This document shows, piece after piece, positions 1-13,390 of a stretch of 64,000 nt of DNA. The notes beneath the pieces are model-generated. The model ran no database searches and had not been told where the DNA came from. It saw only the letters and a list, made by a program, of their open reading frames with translations. A program made the position numbers and the translations under genes. Source of the stretch: Anastrepha obliqua (Eukaryota > Arthropoda > Insecta > Diptera > Tephritidae). The stretch spans positions 33,330,001-33,394,000 of the forward strand of contig NC_072895.1 in the NCBI RefSeq assembly GCF_027943255.1. Reading direction: 5' to 3'. Numbering within the stretch: position 1 is the stretch's first letter; each line of letters starts with the position of its first letter.

Positions 1-797
1 ATAGAGCCGTCTCAAGGGTTACCTGCCTGGGAGACAGGGTTACCTCCCGGGAGCCTGGATGCCTCACGAGCTCAACAAAGAAACACAAAGAAAGTCGCCT
101 TCAAACTGCTTCTCAACATATCGCCCGCCATCGAGCAATACGTGGTCATAAACACCGCTGATGGGAAATGGTGCCTGTAAATAAATATGAAGCAAAAAAA
201 GCAGTGGGTGGCTCCAGGAGATACACCAAAGTCGAGAGTCAAGGCGGAGCTTCATCCAACTAAGATCATGATATGTGTTTGGTGGAACTGGGAGCGAATG
301 GGGCACTGGGAAATGCTCGAAGAGAATGCCACGGTCAACAAGGAGCCCTACATTGCCCAGCTACACCGCGTGAATGAGGCTATTCGACTGAAAAGACCTG
401 GTCGACATGGTCAAACTATACTCCTTCACGACAAAGCCAGGCCCCAAGTTGCACAAGTCGTCAAACTCGCACTCCAAGAGCTCGAATGGGAGGACCTTCC
501 GCATCCGCCGTATTTTCCGGACTTTGCCCCAAACGATTAACATCTTTTCCGGTCCCTGTCCAACCATATGAAGGGCGTTACCTTCGATAGCAAAGAGGTC
601 CTTAAAAACTGGCTCTACAACTTCTTTGACACAAGACCAGGCGATTTTTGGCGGAACGGCATCAACAACTTGGTCGAGAGGTGGGAAGGGTTGTAAACAG
701 CAACGGCGAATAAATAATTGATTAATTTATTGATATGATTATTGTTTTTTTTTAATAAAAGTCTTTGGTAAAAACGCTACGAACTTATTCCCCAACC
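1..797 (+). mobile_element. mariner element, 3' part, transposase pseudogene
   Basis: This is the right part of a Tc1/mariner transposon cut by the window edge. A transposase relic reads forward in three frames: a WMPHEL block at 56-73 (family WVPHEL), then a remnant of the following helix, then a DGKWCL block near 160-177 (family TGDEKW) followed by an in-frame stop at 178. The longest clean piece, 187-540, contains LLHDKARPQ, where the family has HDNA, and PHPPYFPDFAPND, then a stop. Further homologous sequence ends at 694-696. The 3' terminal repeat ends in GAACTTATTCCCCAACC at 797 and is followed by TA. Stops and frameshifts make it inactive. The catalytic Asp triad can only be matched by motif position, and the mariner assignment is firm. 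Confidence 0.85.
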
Positions 798-1112
798 TAA
801 TAGGATTTAATTCATTTTAGAAGAGTGAAGTGAAATCCTATAGCCTCCAGTTTGGAAATGAAAACCAAGTGACTAACCTTACCAAAGGGTTTTGATAAGT
901 CCGAGTATACAGTGTCAACTTGAACTTCATTAGGTGGACATTTTTTCAATGTTGTTTTTTTTTTGTTTTTTGTATAATAAATTTTGTATAAAGTTTGAAA
1001 GTACGATTTTCATGGTTTCTATAAAAGAATGAACAATATTTTGCAAAAAATAATTTACAAAAAATTCTGGTCCGAAAAAACATTGCAAACATTAAAACCA
1101 AAAAATCATCAT

Positions 1113-1135
1113 GCGCACAGTTATGCTCGCCACTG
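1113..1135 (-). repeat. solitary Tc1-like terminal inverted repeat
   Basis: The sequence ending TTATGCTCGCCACTG at 1135, followed by TA, is a Tc1-type terminus (CAGTGGCGAGCATAA on the other strand). The same terminus occurs in the opposite orientation at 37722. No transposase and no convincing partner end lie nearby; the rest of 800-2019 is non-coding and unrecognised. Confidence 0.5.
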
Positions 1136-2021
1136 TACATGTCTATTCATATGTTCATACATCTGTTTTGGGTGGAATTCATTTCACACCCGAACGCTTC
1201 GAAAAGAAGTAAATAAAACTAACCGCTTGCAAGCGGGTGAAATTGGATGCTCTACGAGATCATCAGCGGCGTTGAGCAGTTAAAAGGTCAATGAGTTCAC
1301 ATGGAATTTTTTTATTTCATTGCAATCCAAGCAAATCCAAACAAATCAGAACAAAATAACAACAATTACCAACATTAAATTACTACTACTAGAGCAAAGT
1401 AGCAGTGCTTTAAATATCATAAAATAATTCTTTAAATTGTCTACCTTTACGTTCATTCAACTCACATGAAGTGCAAACATTTTTATACCTATATATTTTT
1501 TTTCATTTAAATCAACGCATTTCAAATTAACCCCCACAAAATCATTCTTCCAGGTAATCTCGCAAGTACTCGGAAAAGTTCAGAATTTGTGCTGCCATCA
1601 ACAATTTACACCAACATATCAACTACAAACGCATTAATTTCATTGAAACTCGAGCAGAAAATGCTGTAGTGCGTTCACTTGCCCCCGCCCACTCTGCGAC
1701 TTTCATGCCAAAATTGAATGCCCAGCCACCCATTTTTGCTGCCCATTTCGTTTCGTTTGTTGTGTTTTTGAAATATTGCGGCTTCAGACTAATTTATGAG
1801 TTTGCGAAAGTGTAACAGGCGCATTTGAGCTCAACTGAGCCGGCACAGTTGCCTAGAAAATGCCGGGAAGGAATAAATGGAGGCAATAGAAATGTTTACT
1901 GTCAAGTTGGGGGAGGAGGGAAGAGAAATGGTTGGGTAAAAGTTTTTTAGAAAAGCAGTAGCAGCGGCAGTAGCAAACAGTTAAGAGTAGGTGAGTGAAA
2001 ATGTGAAATTACAAGCACCTA

Positions 2022-4361
2022 CACTTGTGTGCAAAATAATAGCAGTGTGGCTTATTGCAAGCTAGGAGCATTTTTTAATTTTTTACTTACTTGTTTTTTA
2101 TATAGTTTTTTTACAGTTAATACTGCAGCAAAAACCAAATAACTTAAAGTTGAAAATTTTGCACATAGTTTAGGAAAATTAAATAAATTTTCATCAAAAA
2201 AATTCAAAATTTTTAGAAAAATTCTGGATATGCAGTTTTGTAGTCTATTAATTTTTTGTGCTGGTGTGAAATAACGGTGCCAAGCATTTTCGCCCATATA
2301 ACGAATTATCGAAAGCGTTTTAGATGGAAAATAAAGAAAAACGCCAGTAATAAACAAACATTGTCAAAAATCAGTGCGATTTTTATGTCAGCTCAAACTT
2401 GCGCTTTATTATACAAAAATTCAATGGGCTATACAACTACACATCGAGAATTTTTGCAAAAATCCTGACTAAAAATTTAAAAACTTTTGTTGACTTTTTT
2501 ATTTTAAAATTTTTTGTTTTTAATTTTAAGTTTTTTAATTTTATTTATATTAAATTTAGTTGGAACTTTGAGTTTTATACGTTTTTTGTTGTATGAACTA
2601 TTTTTTTATTAAAACGTAAAAAATAAAAATAAAAAAATGCTGACCAAAAATTTTAAAAATTTTGTTGAATTTTTTTTTATTTTACAATTTTTTGTTTTTA
2701 ATTTTATTTATATTAAATTTAGTTTGGAACTTTGAGTTTTATATATTTTGTGTTACGTGGTATGATCTATTTTTTATTAGAACGAAAAAATAAAAATTAA
2801 AAAAATTCTGACTAAAACTTTAAAAAATTTTGTTGAATTATTTTTTTATTTTATAATTTTTTGTTTTTAATTTTAAGTTTTTAGTTTTTTTTTTTTAATT
2901 TTATTTATATTAAATTGTTTATATTAAATATGTTTTTTTGTTGTAGTATGAACTATTTTTTATTAAAACGTAAAAATAAAAAAAAAATTTTAAGTCCTGA
3001 CTAAAAAGTTTGAAATTTTGTTGACGTTTTTGAAACTTTATAATTTGTTTGGTTGAATTAAAAGTGTTTTTACTTTTTCCTTTTATATTTATTTATATTA
3101 ATGTTAATTTGGAAAAGTTGAGTTATAAGTTGTAAAGTATGAAATTTTGTTGAGTTTTTTTTTTTTTTAATTTATTACAATTTTTTTTTTAATCTCAAGT
3201 TTGTTTGCAATTTTTTAATTATTAATTTTTTTTTATTTATTTCTTTTAATGTTTAATATAAATAAATTTAGTTTGGAACTTTGAGTAACAGTTTTTAAGG
3301 TTTGAGATTTTGTTGAATTTTTAAAAATTTTATTACTGTCTCTGTTAATTTTTGTTGAGACTTTTGTAATTTTGTTTTCTGTTAATTTTATTTTTATTAA
3401 ATTTAGTTTGGAACTTTGAGTTATATATGTTTTTCGTTATAGTACGAACTATTTTTTTATTAAAACGTAAAAAAAATTTAAAATCCTGACTAAAAAGTTT
3501 AAAATTTTGTTGACGTTTTTGAAACTTTATAATTTTTTTGGTTCAATTAAAAGTTTTTTTATTTTTTCCTTTTAATTTTATTTATATTTAATTTAATTAA
3601 GAAAAGCTGAGTTATAAGTTTTAAAGTTAGAAATTTTGTTGTTCTTTTTAATTTATTTCTATTTTTTTAATTTTAAGTTTTTTGTAATTTTTTTCTTTTT
3701 TTCTTTTAATGTCTAATATAAATAAATTTAGTCTGGAACTTTTGGTAATATATTTTTGTTGTAGTATAAACTATTTTTTATTAAAACGTAAAAAATAAAA
3801 AAAAATTAAAAAAAATTAAAAAAATCCTGATTAAAAAGCTTGCAATTTTGTTGACTTTTTTAAATTTTATAATTTGTTTTCTGTTGGATTTTAAGTTTTT
3901 TATTTTATTTTTTTTTTTCATTTTATTCATATTTATTTTGAAACTTTGAGTAATATTTTTTAAAGTTTGAAATTTTGTTGATTTTTTTTTCAATTTTATT
4001 ACTTTTTTTAAATTAAGGGATATGTTTTTTTAATTTTTATATTATTATTTTTTAATTTTATTTTAATTAAATTTAATTTGGAACTCTAAGTAATATTTTT
4101 TTAAAGTTTGAAATTTTGTTGAAATTTTTTTAATTTTAATATTGTTTTTTAATTTCAAGTGTATTTTAATTTTTATATTATTTTATTTGTTTTTTTAATA
4201 TTATTTGGTATATTAAATTAAGATTGCAGCTTTTAGAAATTTGTTTGGTTGTTGTAGTATGACATGCATTTCTATAAAAAAATAGAAAAAAAATAATTAA
4301 AAGTAAAAAAATAGTCAAAACTTTGCAACCTGCCACGCCGCATTTATTGTGCACACAGGTG
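2022..4361. mobile_element. 2.3-kb non-autonomous TIR element with AT-rich internal repeats
   Basis: The ends form an imperfect inverted repeat of about 43 bp: 2022-2064 begins CACTTGTGTGCAAAATAA, and the reverse complement of 4319-4361 begins CACCTGTGTGCACAATAA. Each end is flanked by TA (2020-2021 and 4362-4363), the Tc1/mariner target duplication. From about 2470 the interior is a diverged tandem array with a landmark (TTTAGTTTGGAACTTTGAGT and variants) near 2547, 2713, 3264, 3400, 3726, 3937 and 4068. Another recurring block reads TATGAACTATTTTTTATTAAA. No transposase is recognisable, so I read it as a deletion derivative expanded by internal duplication. The superfamily is inferred from the TA flanks only. 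Confidence 0.7.
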
Positions 4362-4363
4362 TA

Positions 4364-5264
4364 TGTCTGTATGTAGATCTAGAAAAGTACCACCCACTTC
4401 TTTAGTCTGCGAAAATGTGAAAAGTAGTGGAGGGGAGTGGAGAGCCCGTCGACGCAGCAAATCAAAAAGCTACTCCAAGTTTTACTCCACGGCACACCAC
4501 AAATGTATGTATGTATGCCTGCTTATGCGCCTGTGCGCTTGTGCAAGTATACAGTTCCCTTTGTTGTTGTAGGAAATCGGAGTTTATTAAGTTTGATTTG
4601 GCATGCGGCAGGATAAACGCTGCGCAAATGGCCTTTGAAGTGGTGCAGCCTTGCAGAAGCAAAAGGGAAAGGGGAAAACTCCCATAATAAACCGGTGACT
4701 TATGCGCAGGCGAGCAAAAAAGATTTTGTTTCATACCAGATTTTTCTTGTTTTTTGTGAAAATCACCGAAACTCAAGCGCTGAATTGCACTTTTCGAATT
4801 GCAATTCAAATAAAAGTAATTCGAGCAAAGTTGGTAGAAAAATGAATCAGTAACAATGAGTTGAGTCAATCATAGCCAGGGTTGATATTCGTGCAACAAT
4901 GCGAGAGAAATTAAAAAGCAAAAGCGTTGAAAAAATTGTATTGCGGGAAAATATTAAAACACAAAAACAATTTTGATGACTTTGAAGGCTTTGCAGGAGC
5001 TGGATAAAAGCAAGTGCAAATGACAAACGCAAAGGATCGGGAGGCATTTTGTGGTGCACAGCATAGCGCTGGAGTGATTATGCCGCAAAGAAAAAATGAA
5101 GTGACGAAAAAAGGCTCACTAAAAATAAAACGTAAATATTATTAAAAAATAAGAGAAGAATACGAAAAGTATTTTCAAATACAAAATAGAAATAATTTGT
5201 GTAAAATGCATTTTAAAATACAAACACAAAATATTTTTCCGAAAACAATTTTAATACCAGCATT
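4364..5264. other. non-coding, nothing recognised
   Basis: Mixed-composition sequence with short overlapping open frames on both strands and no recognisable protein. I see no repeat boundary in it. Confidence 0.5.
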
Positions 5265-5267
5265 GCA

Positions 5268-5340
5268 CTTCTGGAGTTTTCACACCGCCCGCCATATTCA
5301 CCTGACCTAACATCTTCCGTTTACACTACTCAGCACATTT
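5268..5340 (+). pseudogene. mariner transposase relic around the third catalytic Asp
   Basis: One forward frame reads LLEFSHRPPYSPDLTSS, the block that precedes and contains the last Asp motif of mariner transposases (HPPYSPDLAPSD). Similarity fades within a few codons on each side. This is a short relic with no terminal repeats visible, and the call rests on one motif. Confidence 0.55.
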
Positions 5341-5344
5341 CCAA

Positions 5345-6950
5345 CTTATGCCAATTAGTTATTTATGGTAACTAAAACAATAATAATTTTATTTATTAAA
5401 AAAAAATACATTTTTCTTCAAAAAAAAAAAAAATTTATAACAAAAACATTATTTTTTATGAAAATATTAAAATAATTTTGTATTTGTAATTTAAAAAAAA
5501 TATTCTATTTTTAATTTCGAAAACAAAAAAAAATTTTTTATTTTTAATTTCAAGAAAAAAAATGTTTCTTTTAATTTCGATTTTTATGTCCGGAAATGAA
5601 AAAAAAATTTTTCACATAATTTTTTATTTCCAAAAAAACTTCCTTATTTACAAAGCAAAGATAATAACTTTTATTATTTAAAAAATATTTTCTATTCTAT
5701 ACCGAAAAAAACAATATATTTCTTGTTTTTAATTTCCACAAAAATATCTTTAACTTCCAAAACCAACAAAAAAAAGTTATTTTTAATTTCGATTTTTGTG
5801 CGGAAAATATTAATTTTATTTTTATTTTGTATTTGTATATTTTTTATTTAAAAAAATAATTCTTTATTTAATTTTTTATTTAAAATTAATAATTTTTTAC
5901 TTGCAAAATAAAATTATTTTTTGTCTTTTTCCAAAAAACAAAAAAATTATTATTTTAATTGCAAAAAAATGTATATATATTTATTTTTATTTTCCAAGAT
6001 AAAAAAATATTTTTATTTTCTTTTTTATTTATATTATATAAAAAAAGTATAATTTTTGAAACAAAAAAAATAGTTTTTTATAAAAAAAGTTTTTACATAA
6101 TAATAAATAATTGTTTACTTACAAAAAAACCTAATTTTTTATTTTTAATTTCGAAAAATAAATATATATATTTTTTATTTTTAATTACTAAGAAAAAAAA
6201 TTTATTTTTAATTTCAATTCCTATGTGCGGAATTCATTCATTTTAATTCTATAAAAAAAAATTATTCTTTATTTAAAAAACAGTCTTTTGTACATAAAAA
6301 AATAGTTTTTTCTATACAAAAAATATTTTGTTATTTAAAACAAAAATAATTTATTTAAAAAAAAAAGTTTTGTATTTTAAAAAACATAATTTTTTTTCTT
6401 TTAAAAACATAATTTTTTTTATTTTTAAGTAATACTCTTTTATTTACAAAAACAAATATTTTGTATATGTCATTTCCAAAAAAACAATAAACAATATTTT
6501 CTTATTTTTAATTTCCAAAAAAACACATAAAAAAATATTGTTTTTTATAAAATACATACAATTTTATAAAAAATATATGTAATTTTTTATAAAAAAAACA
6601 ATATTTTTTTTGAAAATAGTACAATAATTTTTTATTTGCAATTTATAAAAACAATTCTAATTCTTTAAAAAACATAATTTTTAATAAATAATACTCTTTT
6701 ATTTACAAAAAAATTAGTTTGTAATAATTAATTTCCAAAAACAAAATTTTTTATTTTTTATTTCCATTTATTTTCATTTCCAAAAAAACTTTATAAAACA
6801 AAAAATATTTTTTTTTTTTAATTTTGAATTTAATGTTTAATTTTATTTTTTTTTTATTTTTAATTTCGAATTTAATGTGCAGAAATCATTAATTTTATTT
6901 CTACAAAAATTAGGTAATAGGAACTTACAATTTCATCGAAGAGTGTTCGC
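5345..6950. repeat. AT-rich low-complexity region with a recurring motif
   Basis: About 1.6 kb of poly-A and poly-T runs. A loose recurring block, TTTTTAATTTCGATTTTTATG followed by a CGGAAAT-like run, appears near 5565, 5785, 6205 and 6855, which suggests a decayed tandem or dispersed repeat. Open frames here (for example 5959-6246) are Phe/Lys/Ile composition artefacts. Confidence 0.5.
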
Positions 6951-9530
6951 GCCCACAAAAAAAAAAAACAAAAATCACAAATTTGCTCACAGAATCAAAC
7001 TTCGAAACCCAATAAAAACGAATGATTTGCGACGCGTTATACTAACACTACACAAAACTCAAATACCATAAACCGCGGAGCTCCAGAGAAACTAAACAGG
7101 ATACGCGCAACAGCTATGAAAGGGCAACACTAAAGGAGTAAGTTGCATGTGTGTAGGTAAATCAGTACCCGTAGAATAATGCGGCGAGTGTACACGTGTT
7201 GGAAATAGAAAACGTGATTTTACTTAAAATTCGGCATCAAGTTGATGTGAGTCTCAAATTACCGTAAAGTAGTAAACACAAAAAACCAGAACCATTGTAG
7301 TTTGCGTGAAGGAGTGAAAAAATCGAAGTGCTGTGTGCTGTGTGAAGTGTGTAAAGTGGAGTGGATTGTAGGATCGTTTCGTGGTAATCGTAATCTTAAT
7401 TCTAACACACATCGGCACTTGAGTGTTGCCTACCCGTAGCCGAGGAATAGGTGGAAAACCAAAGACCCTTGCCGTTCATTTGGTTTGGTAATACAATGCC
7501 AATAGTGGCAAAAAAAAAAATAAAATAAAAACTAAATAAGAACAAGAAAAGATGTTAAATAAAAAAAAAAAAAAATGCGCACAATGAGCGCAAAAAAATT
7601 CCCAAGCCTAAGGCGATTTTTACGACCAGCGAACCACTTCACAATGGGCACTCACAGCAAACAACTCGCAACTCATTCACACGCACACACAAGCGCACAC
7701 ATAGCACACTCGCCTATTGTGGAAACTATGTACGAAGGCTCGCACAAAAGGACATTTTGCATACAAATGAAGATATTTCCTAAACTAAGTAGAATATTTA
7801 TATTCGAATTTGTATTCGAGTTGTTGCCGGTGTGCGAAATTGATGTTTGCCTGATGGCTGCGCCATCGATATGGCTTCAACCTGTTGGTTGGCGAAAATG
7901 TGGATGCTTAAAGTAATGGTAATGTTAGCGATTGTATTGTGTCGCTGATGGTGCCTACGTTGGCATAAAAGGCACCTGCAGCAACAAAGCCGATTCACCA
8001 TCTGTTGAAGAATGGCATAAATAGAGGTAAATAATGAGCGGGGCAGCAATAAGAATAGAATCACCTCTCTGCCTAACTGACACTCCCCCTCTTTTTCTCT
8101 CTCTCTCGGCAATCCACATCGTTTGTTCCTCACAATTCATTTACGTTCGCTATAAAGGACGTAGAGGTGTGCAAACAAAGGGAACAAATAAGGGGGAGTG
8201 GGCGAGAACAAAAAACAAAATGTGCAAAAAGGATATACTCGCGCAGCTAAAGACAAACGACGCTTGTTGCATACGAATTACCAAGAAATTTATTGCAATT
8301 CTCAAGAAGGAATAAAAAATCTAAAATAAAATATAAAACAAAATGAATGCATATAAAAAGACTTAACAAATAGGTAAAGTGGGAACAAACAAAGGGCAAG
8401 CACAGCAAAGTAGATGAGCACTCAAAAGAAGCAGCAATTCATATGAAGCTATTATACATCGCATAAAAGCCGTCGAAAAAGCATCGCTGAAAGCGTCTAA
8501 ATCGCATAAAATGTGGCCCAAAGAGACAGAGCAAACTGGCGCGTATGCGACAAAAGGCATAACACAACAAACAAATATGACAAGCCATAGAACAAACAGC
8601 CAAGAGCGTTGCTAATAACAATAATAATAATAATGGCAATAATAATGAAGCCAAGCGCGCTCATAAAAAACACAGCAGAGATAACAGCGACTTGCAGCAG
8701 TGGCATGGAGTAAATGAGTGTGACGCCGTCAGGGAGGAGTTGCACGAGAAAAAACAAAAGGAAGAAGCTGCCAGCACCAACCAAGCAACCGCATCGAATT
8801 GTGCAACGGATGCGTTGAGCCGCTGACTTCTGTCACTTTTTTCCGTTGCCTGTTTATCGCATGTCTGCAAATTTCGCTGCAAGCCTGTGCGGTTGTCATA
8901 ATGCCCCATTACCACTTTCGCAGTCATTGCCAGTGTCAACTCCAGCGTCACTAATACGATTGCCACTGTCATTGTTGTTGGTGCGTTTTAGTTTCTTGGC
9001 AGAGCTCTGCTTCGTCGTTTTTCTGTTTCTGCACTACGTCTGCTGCTGATGCATGTGATTGACAGCTGTAGTAAGCACGGCTGAGCGGCCTGCAAATGAG
9101 CAAATGAGCCATCGCGCCGCCATCGCTTTCAGCTGCATTGCCTTGGCGATTATGATGATTGCGATTGCGCTTTTCTTGGTATTCCAGACGACGCATATCA
9201 TCAACACAAGCAGATAGGGTGACGCGCCGCCAACTTAGCAAATAGATTGTGAAACGTTCGTCTCGCATTTATCTTCATGAAATTTATTTACTTGCGTCTC
9301 AGTTGTGCTGGTAACCGGCTTACTTGCGGCCCTTAGGTGTTCTGGTGAGATTAATTTTGGATGTTGAGCAGATGAGTACAGTAATTTTCCAAATTGTCGA
9401 CAACTTCCGTTTTTTACTAGTAAATACAGACATAAGACGTCCCTTTATATTTTTATTGTTTCTAAGGATTTCGTAAGAAGCCCCTGTGGGCGACTCTTGC
9501 GACCGAATTCACTTATGCGGCGCAAATTTT
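6951..9530. other. single-copy-like non-coding region
   Basis: Less AT-rich sequence with no transposon signature. It contains an AAT microsatellite around 8607-8650 and short CA-rich tracts near 7680. Open frames such as 7575-7916 (113 codons) have no recognisable domain. It could be intron, 5' untranslated or regulatory DNA of a host gene, but nothing in it proves that. Confidence 0.4.
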
Positions 9531-9551
9531 TAGATAAAATCAGTTAAATAA

Positions 9552-9764
9552 AGATGTTTACTTTCCCCTAACTGCAAACAAAAAAAAAAAAAAATACAAA
9601 AAAAAAAAAAAAAAATACAAAAAAAATTAAAAATAAATAAATACAAAAACAAAAAAACAAAAAATTGAAAAAAGAACACAAAAAATAAACAATTTTCTAA
9701 ACAATGTTTTTTTTTTGGAAATGTTTTTTATTAGATAAGATGTTTACTTTCCCCTAACTGCAAA
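9552..9764 (+). repeat. direct duplication flanking poly-A-rich sequence
   Basis: A 27-base block beginning AGATGTTTACTTTCCCC at 9552 recurs exactly at 9738-9764. Each copy is followed by a long A run, so this is a local tandem duplication of about 186 bp. Confidence 0.7.
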
Positions 9765-10189
9765 AAAAAAAATCCAAAAAAAATTTAAAAAAAATACAAA
9801 AAACAAAAAAAACAAAAATTATAAAAAAAAAAAATGCATTTTGCTTCACTTTCATAACCCTCTGTACATAGGTAGTTGCCAATAGAATGATTGTAATATT
9901 TACTATATCAAGCATACCACGCTTTTAACTCTAATTTGAATTACTCTATTTGTATCTTAATTTTTGTTATAATTCTGTTCTGAGGTAGTTGACTATGACT
10001 GATCCTTCGATTTGCTATTACTTCATTATAGGTCCCTTTGTCATTAAAATTTATTTTCTACTTTTTAGTTCGATTAGCAATAAAAACGTGTTTTTTAGTT
10101 TTTTTAAGCTATATTTTATTTATTTTTTCAGGAAAATATTTTCGAGTCTTTTGACATATTAAACTTTTTTTTTTGGAAAAAAATTTAAA

Positions 10190-10665
10190 AAACTTTTACA
10201 ATTTTTTAAACAAAAATTAAAAAAAAATTAAAAAAAAAAAATTTGGGTTTGAAAGATATACTACTTTATACGAAAAATAAAAACAAGCATTAACATTTTT
10301 TTGTTTTATTTAAAAAAAAATGTGTTTCTATTTTAATTAAAAAACAATTTTTTTGATAATACATTTTAAGCAAAACTTAAACTGTTTTAAATATTTTTTT
10401 TTTTTAATAAAAAATATAAAATAAATATAAACATATAATTATTTTTAAATACAAAAAATTAATTATTCAAAACAAAAAATGTGTTTTACTTAAAATGTAC
10501 CTTTAAAAAAATAGATTTTTATTTAAAATGGAATTTTTTTTTAATAAACAAAAAAAATGTTAACGCTTGTTTTTATTTTTTGTATAAAGCATACCTTTTA
10601 AAAACAATATAATTTTTTTTTTAAATTGTTAAATTTTTGTTTTACATTTTTTTCAGTTTCTAAAT
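10190..10665. repeat. large foldback (inverted repeat) in AT-rich DNA
   Basis: The left arm contains AAACAAGCATTAAC at 10281-10294, and the right arm has its near-exact complement at 10559-10572, giving a symmetry centre at about 10426. Pairing extends inward (ACATTTTAAGCAAAAC near 10363 against its complement near 10485) and outward to about 10190 and 10665. Arms of roughly 170-200 bp flank a spacer of about 80 bp. Arm identity is moderate but spans non-trivial sequence, so it is not just poly-A against poly-T. Confidence 0.7.
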
Positions 10666-12863
10666 TTCTTGAGTATAAACTCATAAATTAACCGCTTTTC
10701 AGAAAAATTTACGGTGCCCATAATACTTGGATCGCTTCGAGCTTCAGAATTTTCCGAAGGATATAAAATGGAATACCGACCGCATATCGTAGCGCGTGGC
10801 GTCAGGCCAATTTTTCAAACGTGAAATTTTCATTAAATTATCTCTTATATTTATAAATTTGAAGTAATTTTTTATTATTCATTACTGAAGCCGTATAAAA
10901 TAACTTGCGATGTTTAAAATGGCTGTCACATAGATTTTCATAAAGTAATCATACTAATTTGGCCCTAGGCTCCAATCGGAGTTAAAATAATTTATATATA
11001 TAATTTTACGAAGGCCCATATTTCTACAAACTTTCTTTAAAGCATCTTAATTATAATAGGCAATAAAATAAGAAAAAAACATCTCGAACTGCCATTATTA
11101 TTTTTTTATTTAAAGCGAGTATAAAAAAAAAGAAAGTGAATAAACAAAAAAAAAATCGATGGTGACTTTATTTGTATACAATTTTCCTACGTTTTTTGAT
11201 TTTTCACAGAGGCAGACCCATACCTATATGTATACATGAACACATCTTAAGTCACTACCAAGTGATTATGATGACTTACATATAATATGTATATGTATGC
11301 CGATTGACATTAATAATATCCTTCATGACTGAACAACTTTTTTCTTCCATACATAAATTAAGTGCAATAGGCAAAATTGTGAATTTTTTATAATTTGATT
11401 TTACCAAATAATAAAATAAAATTTTATAAAATTAAATTTATTTTATAAAATTAAATTTATATAAAATTTATTTTAAAAATAAAAAAAATTTATTTAAAAC
11501 AAAATTTACTATTAGGCACTTTCATATGCAATTTACTACATACTCCCACTTCCTACATTTGGTAAATTTTAAATTTTCAAACGGTAAATTAAATGTATTT
11601 TATAAAATTAAATCTTTATAAAATTTATTTTAAAAATAAAAAAAAAATATTTTAAAAATAAAAAAAATATTAAAAAAAAAATTATTTAAAACTAAAAAAA
11701 AATTATTTAAAATAAAATTTTGCCACATATTCTCCGCTAGACTGCACTAAAAGCTTGGGGAAATTAAATTTATTTTTCGTCTCCTGCTCACCAAGCAGAG
11801 TTTTAATAATATAACCACCTTTCCATTTCCCCTCTTCCAAGAACATCAAAAGCCAACCGAGCCAATCACCGTCACAAATAATTGATTGCGTACACTTTTA
11901 ATTACAAACATTTTGCTTAGCATGGCTTTTACTTAACACTGACTGGAAATTAGCAAATGAAGTTGTTTGCTAGTTGTTCCCGTGGGCGAATGCAGAAAAT
12001 CAGCGAGCGAGCAAGTGACCAGTTTTTCATGTTTGCAAGTTACGTTTTTCGGTTGTTTGTTGTTTCATGCTCCACAAGCCGATGCAGCTGAGTTTGAAAA
12101 CACAAGTAAATTGCAGAAAGTGGTGTAGAAAATGTCTGTATAAGTAAATGGGCGTAAGAACAGGCGCAGAAGCTGTGAATGCAAAAGGGTAATGTGTACA
12201 AAAAGGTTAATGAAAATGCCTGGTTTCGCAATACCTTCGAAGTAAAGCTGAGGTATTTTATTGGTGAGTTGAAAAATGGACTATTGCAAGAGGCGAATGT
12301 CTTTGTTTTACCAAGAAGCGGAAGAAAAATTAATTATTTTTTATATTTCATATTACACTCCGCACAAATTATAAGCGAAATCTTCACAAATTGCCCACAA
12401 ATATTTATCGATTCATGTTGCGAATTTAATTTGTCCTTCATATTCTAAAAACGCACTTGTGACTTGCAAAGAGTTCACTTTTATTTATGTACATATATAC
12501 ATACATACATACATATGTTCTGTGTGCATGAATAAGGACTGCAAAACGAAGCGATTGTTCTCGTGCATTCGTATAAAACAACCAATAACGTTATTAGGTT
12601 TCTTTCTGTTATAAATATCACACATATGAACATACTTCAATGCTTCGCCTCTTCACCTCGTTAGCATGCACAAATAACAATACAAAGAAGAGGTAACACT
12701 CACACAGAGAGCAAAGAGCATGAACACGACAAAGAGGCAACAGAAGACAACATCCTAACAACAATGCAGCAAACAAGTAATATGTCTATGTTAGAATATT
12801 TATTTCCTTTGAAGGGAAGCTCAATAACTGGTAGCCAATATTATCGAAGGCTTGCCATTGTTG
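10666..12863. other. AT-rich and mixed non-coding region
   Basis: There are local duplications of an AAAATTAAATTTATTTTATAA-like block at about 11395-11500 and 11585-11715, and an ACAT microsatellite at 12487-12515. No gene is recognised. Confidence 0.45.
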
Positions 12864-13026
12864 TTAAGCTAAATACACACCAGGCAACCGTTGAAGCAAC
12901 GGTTGCAGCAACGTGTTGCCTTTGTTTAAGAAACACGTTGCGACCGTTGCTTCAATCTCAGTATTGTGTGTAACTGTGGTGCAGGAAAGGTACAAGCGGA
13001 AGATACGTAAAATTAAATTTTTTAAA

Positions 13027-13381
13027 TGATCGACGAAATGCGTAAAATTACTTCTCTTATTATAATTGACGAACTTTTGTACGAAAATGAGGAAGAAGAG
13101 ATGCAACAAAAGAAGAGAAAAAAAATCTGGTCCAAAAATTGGCTTTTAAAAAAATCGAATTTTCGAACGAGAGACTGAAAGAAAATGAGCCAGCGGACTA
13201 TAAAAATTACATGAGGATGGACGAAGCCCTGTTTAGAATATTGTTGGACTTCGTAAAGGCCAAAATAACGAAACAAGATACCATAATGAGAGAGGCAATA
13301 TCAGCAGAAATTAGACTGGCAATAACTTTGCGGTATCTTGCAACAGGAAACGCTTTTGCGGACTTGAAATTTTTATCAATT
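13027..13381 (+). pseudogene. Harbinger transposase, N-terminal remnant
   Basis: A first frame starts at 13027 (MIDEMRKI) and runs to about 13170. A second frame, shifted near 13150-13175, continues as DYKNYMRMDEALFRILL. It then reads VKAKITKQDTIMREAIS and LAITLRYLATGNAFADLKF, the region ahead of the DDE core in HARBI1-like transposases. Homology stops at about 13381, and the DDE catalytic residues are absent. The frameshift and deletion make it non-functional. Family assignment is confident from the conserved LRYLATG block and the TTA flanks. Confidence 0.85.
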
Positions 13382-13390
13382 TTATTGTAT

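Noticed and set aside
907..1135. A short MITE between CAGTGTCAACTTG (907) and the Tc1-like end at 1135
   Set aside because: Only the first five bases match between the two ends.
5959..6246. 95-codon Phe/Lys-rich open frame
   Set aside because: Low-complexity A/T runs; composition artefact.
7575..7916. 113-codon frame as a host gene
   Set aside because: No recognisable domain, preceded by an A run, and no sign of constraint visible from one sequence.
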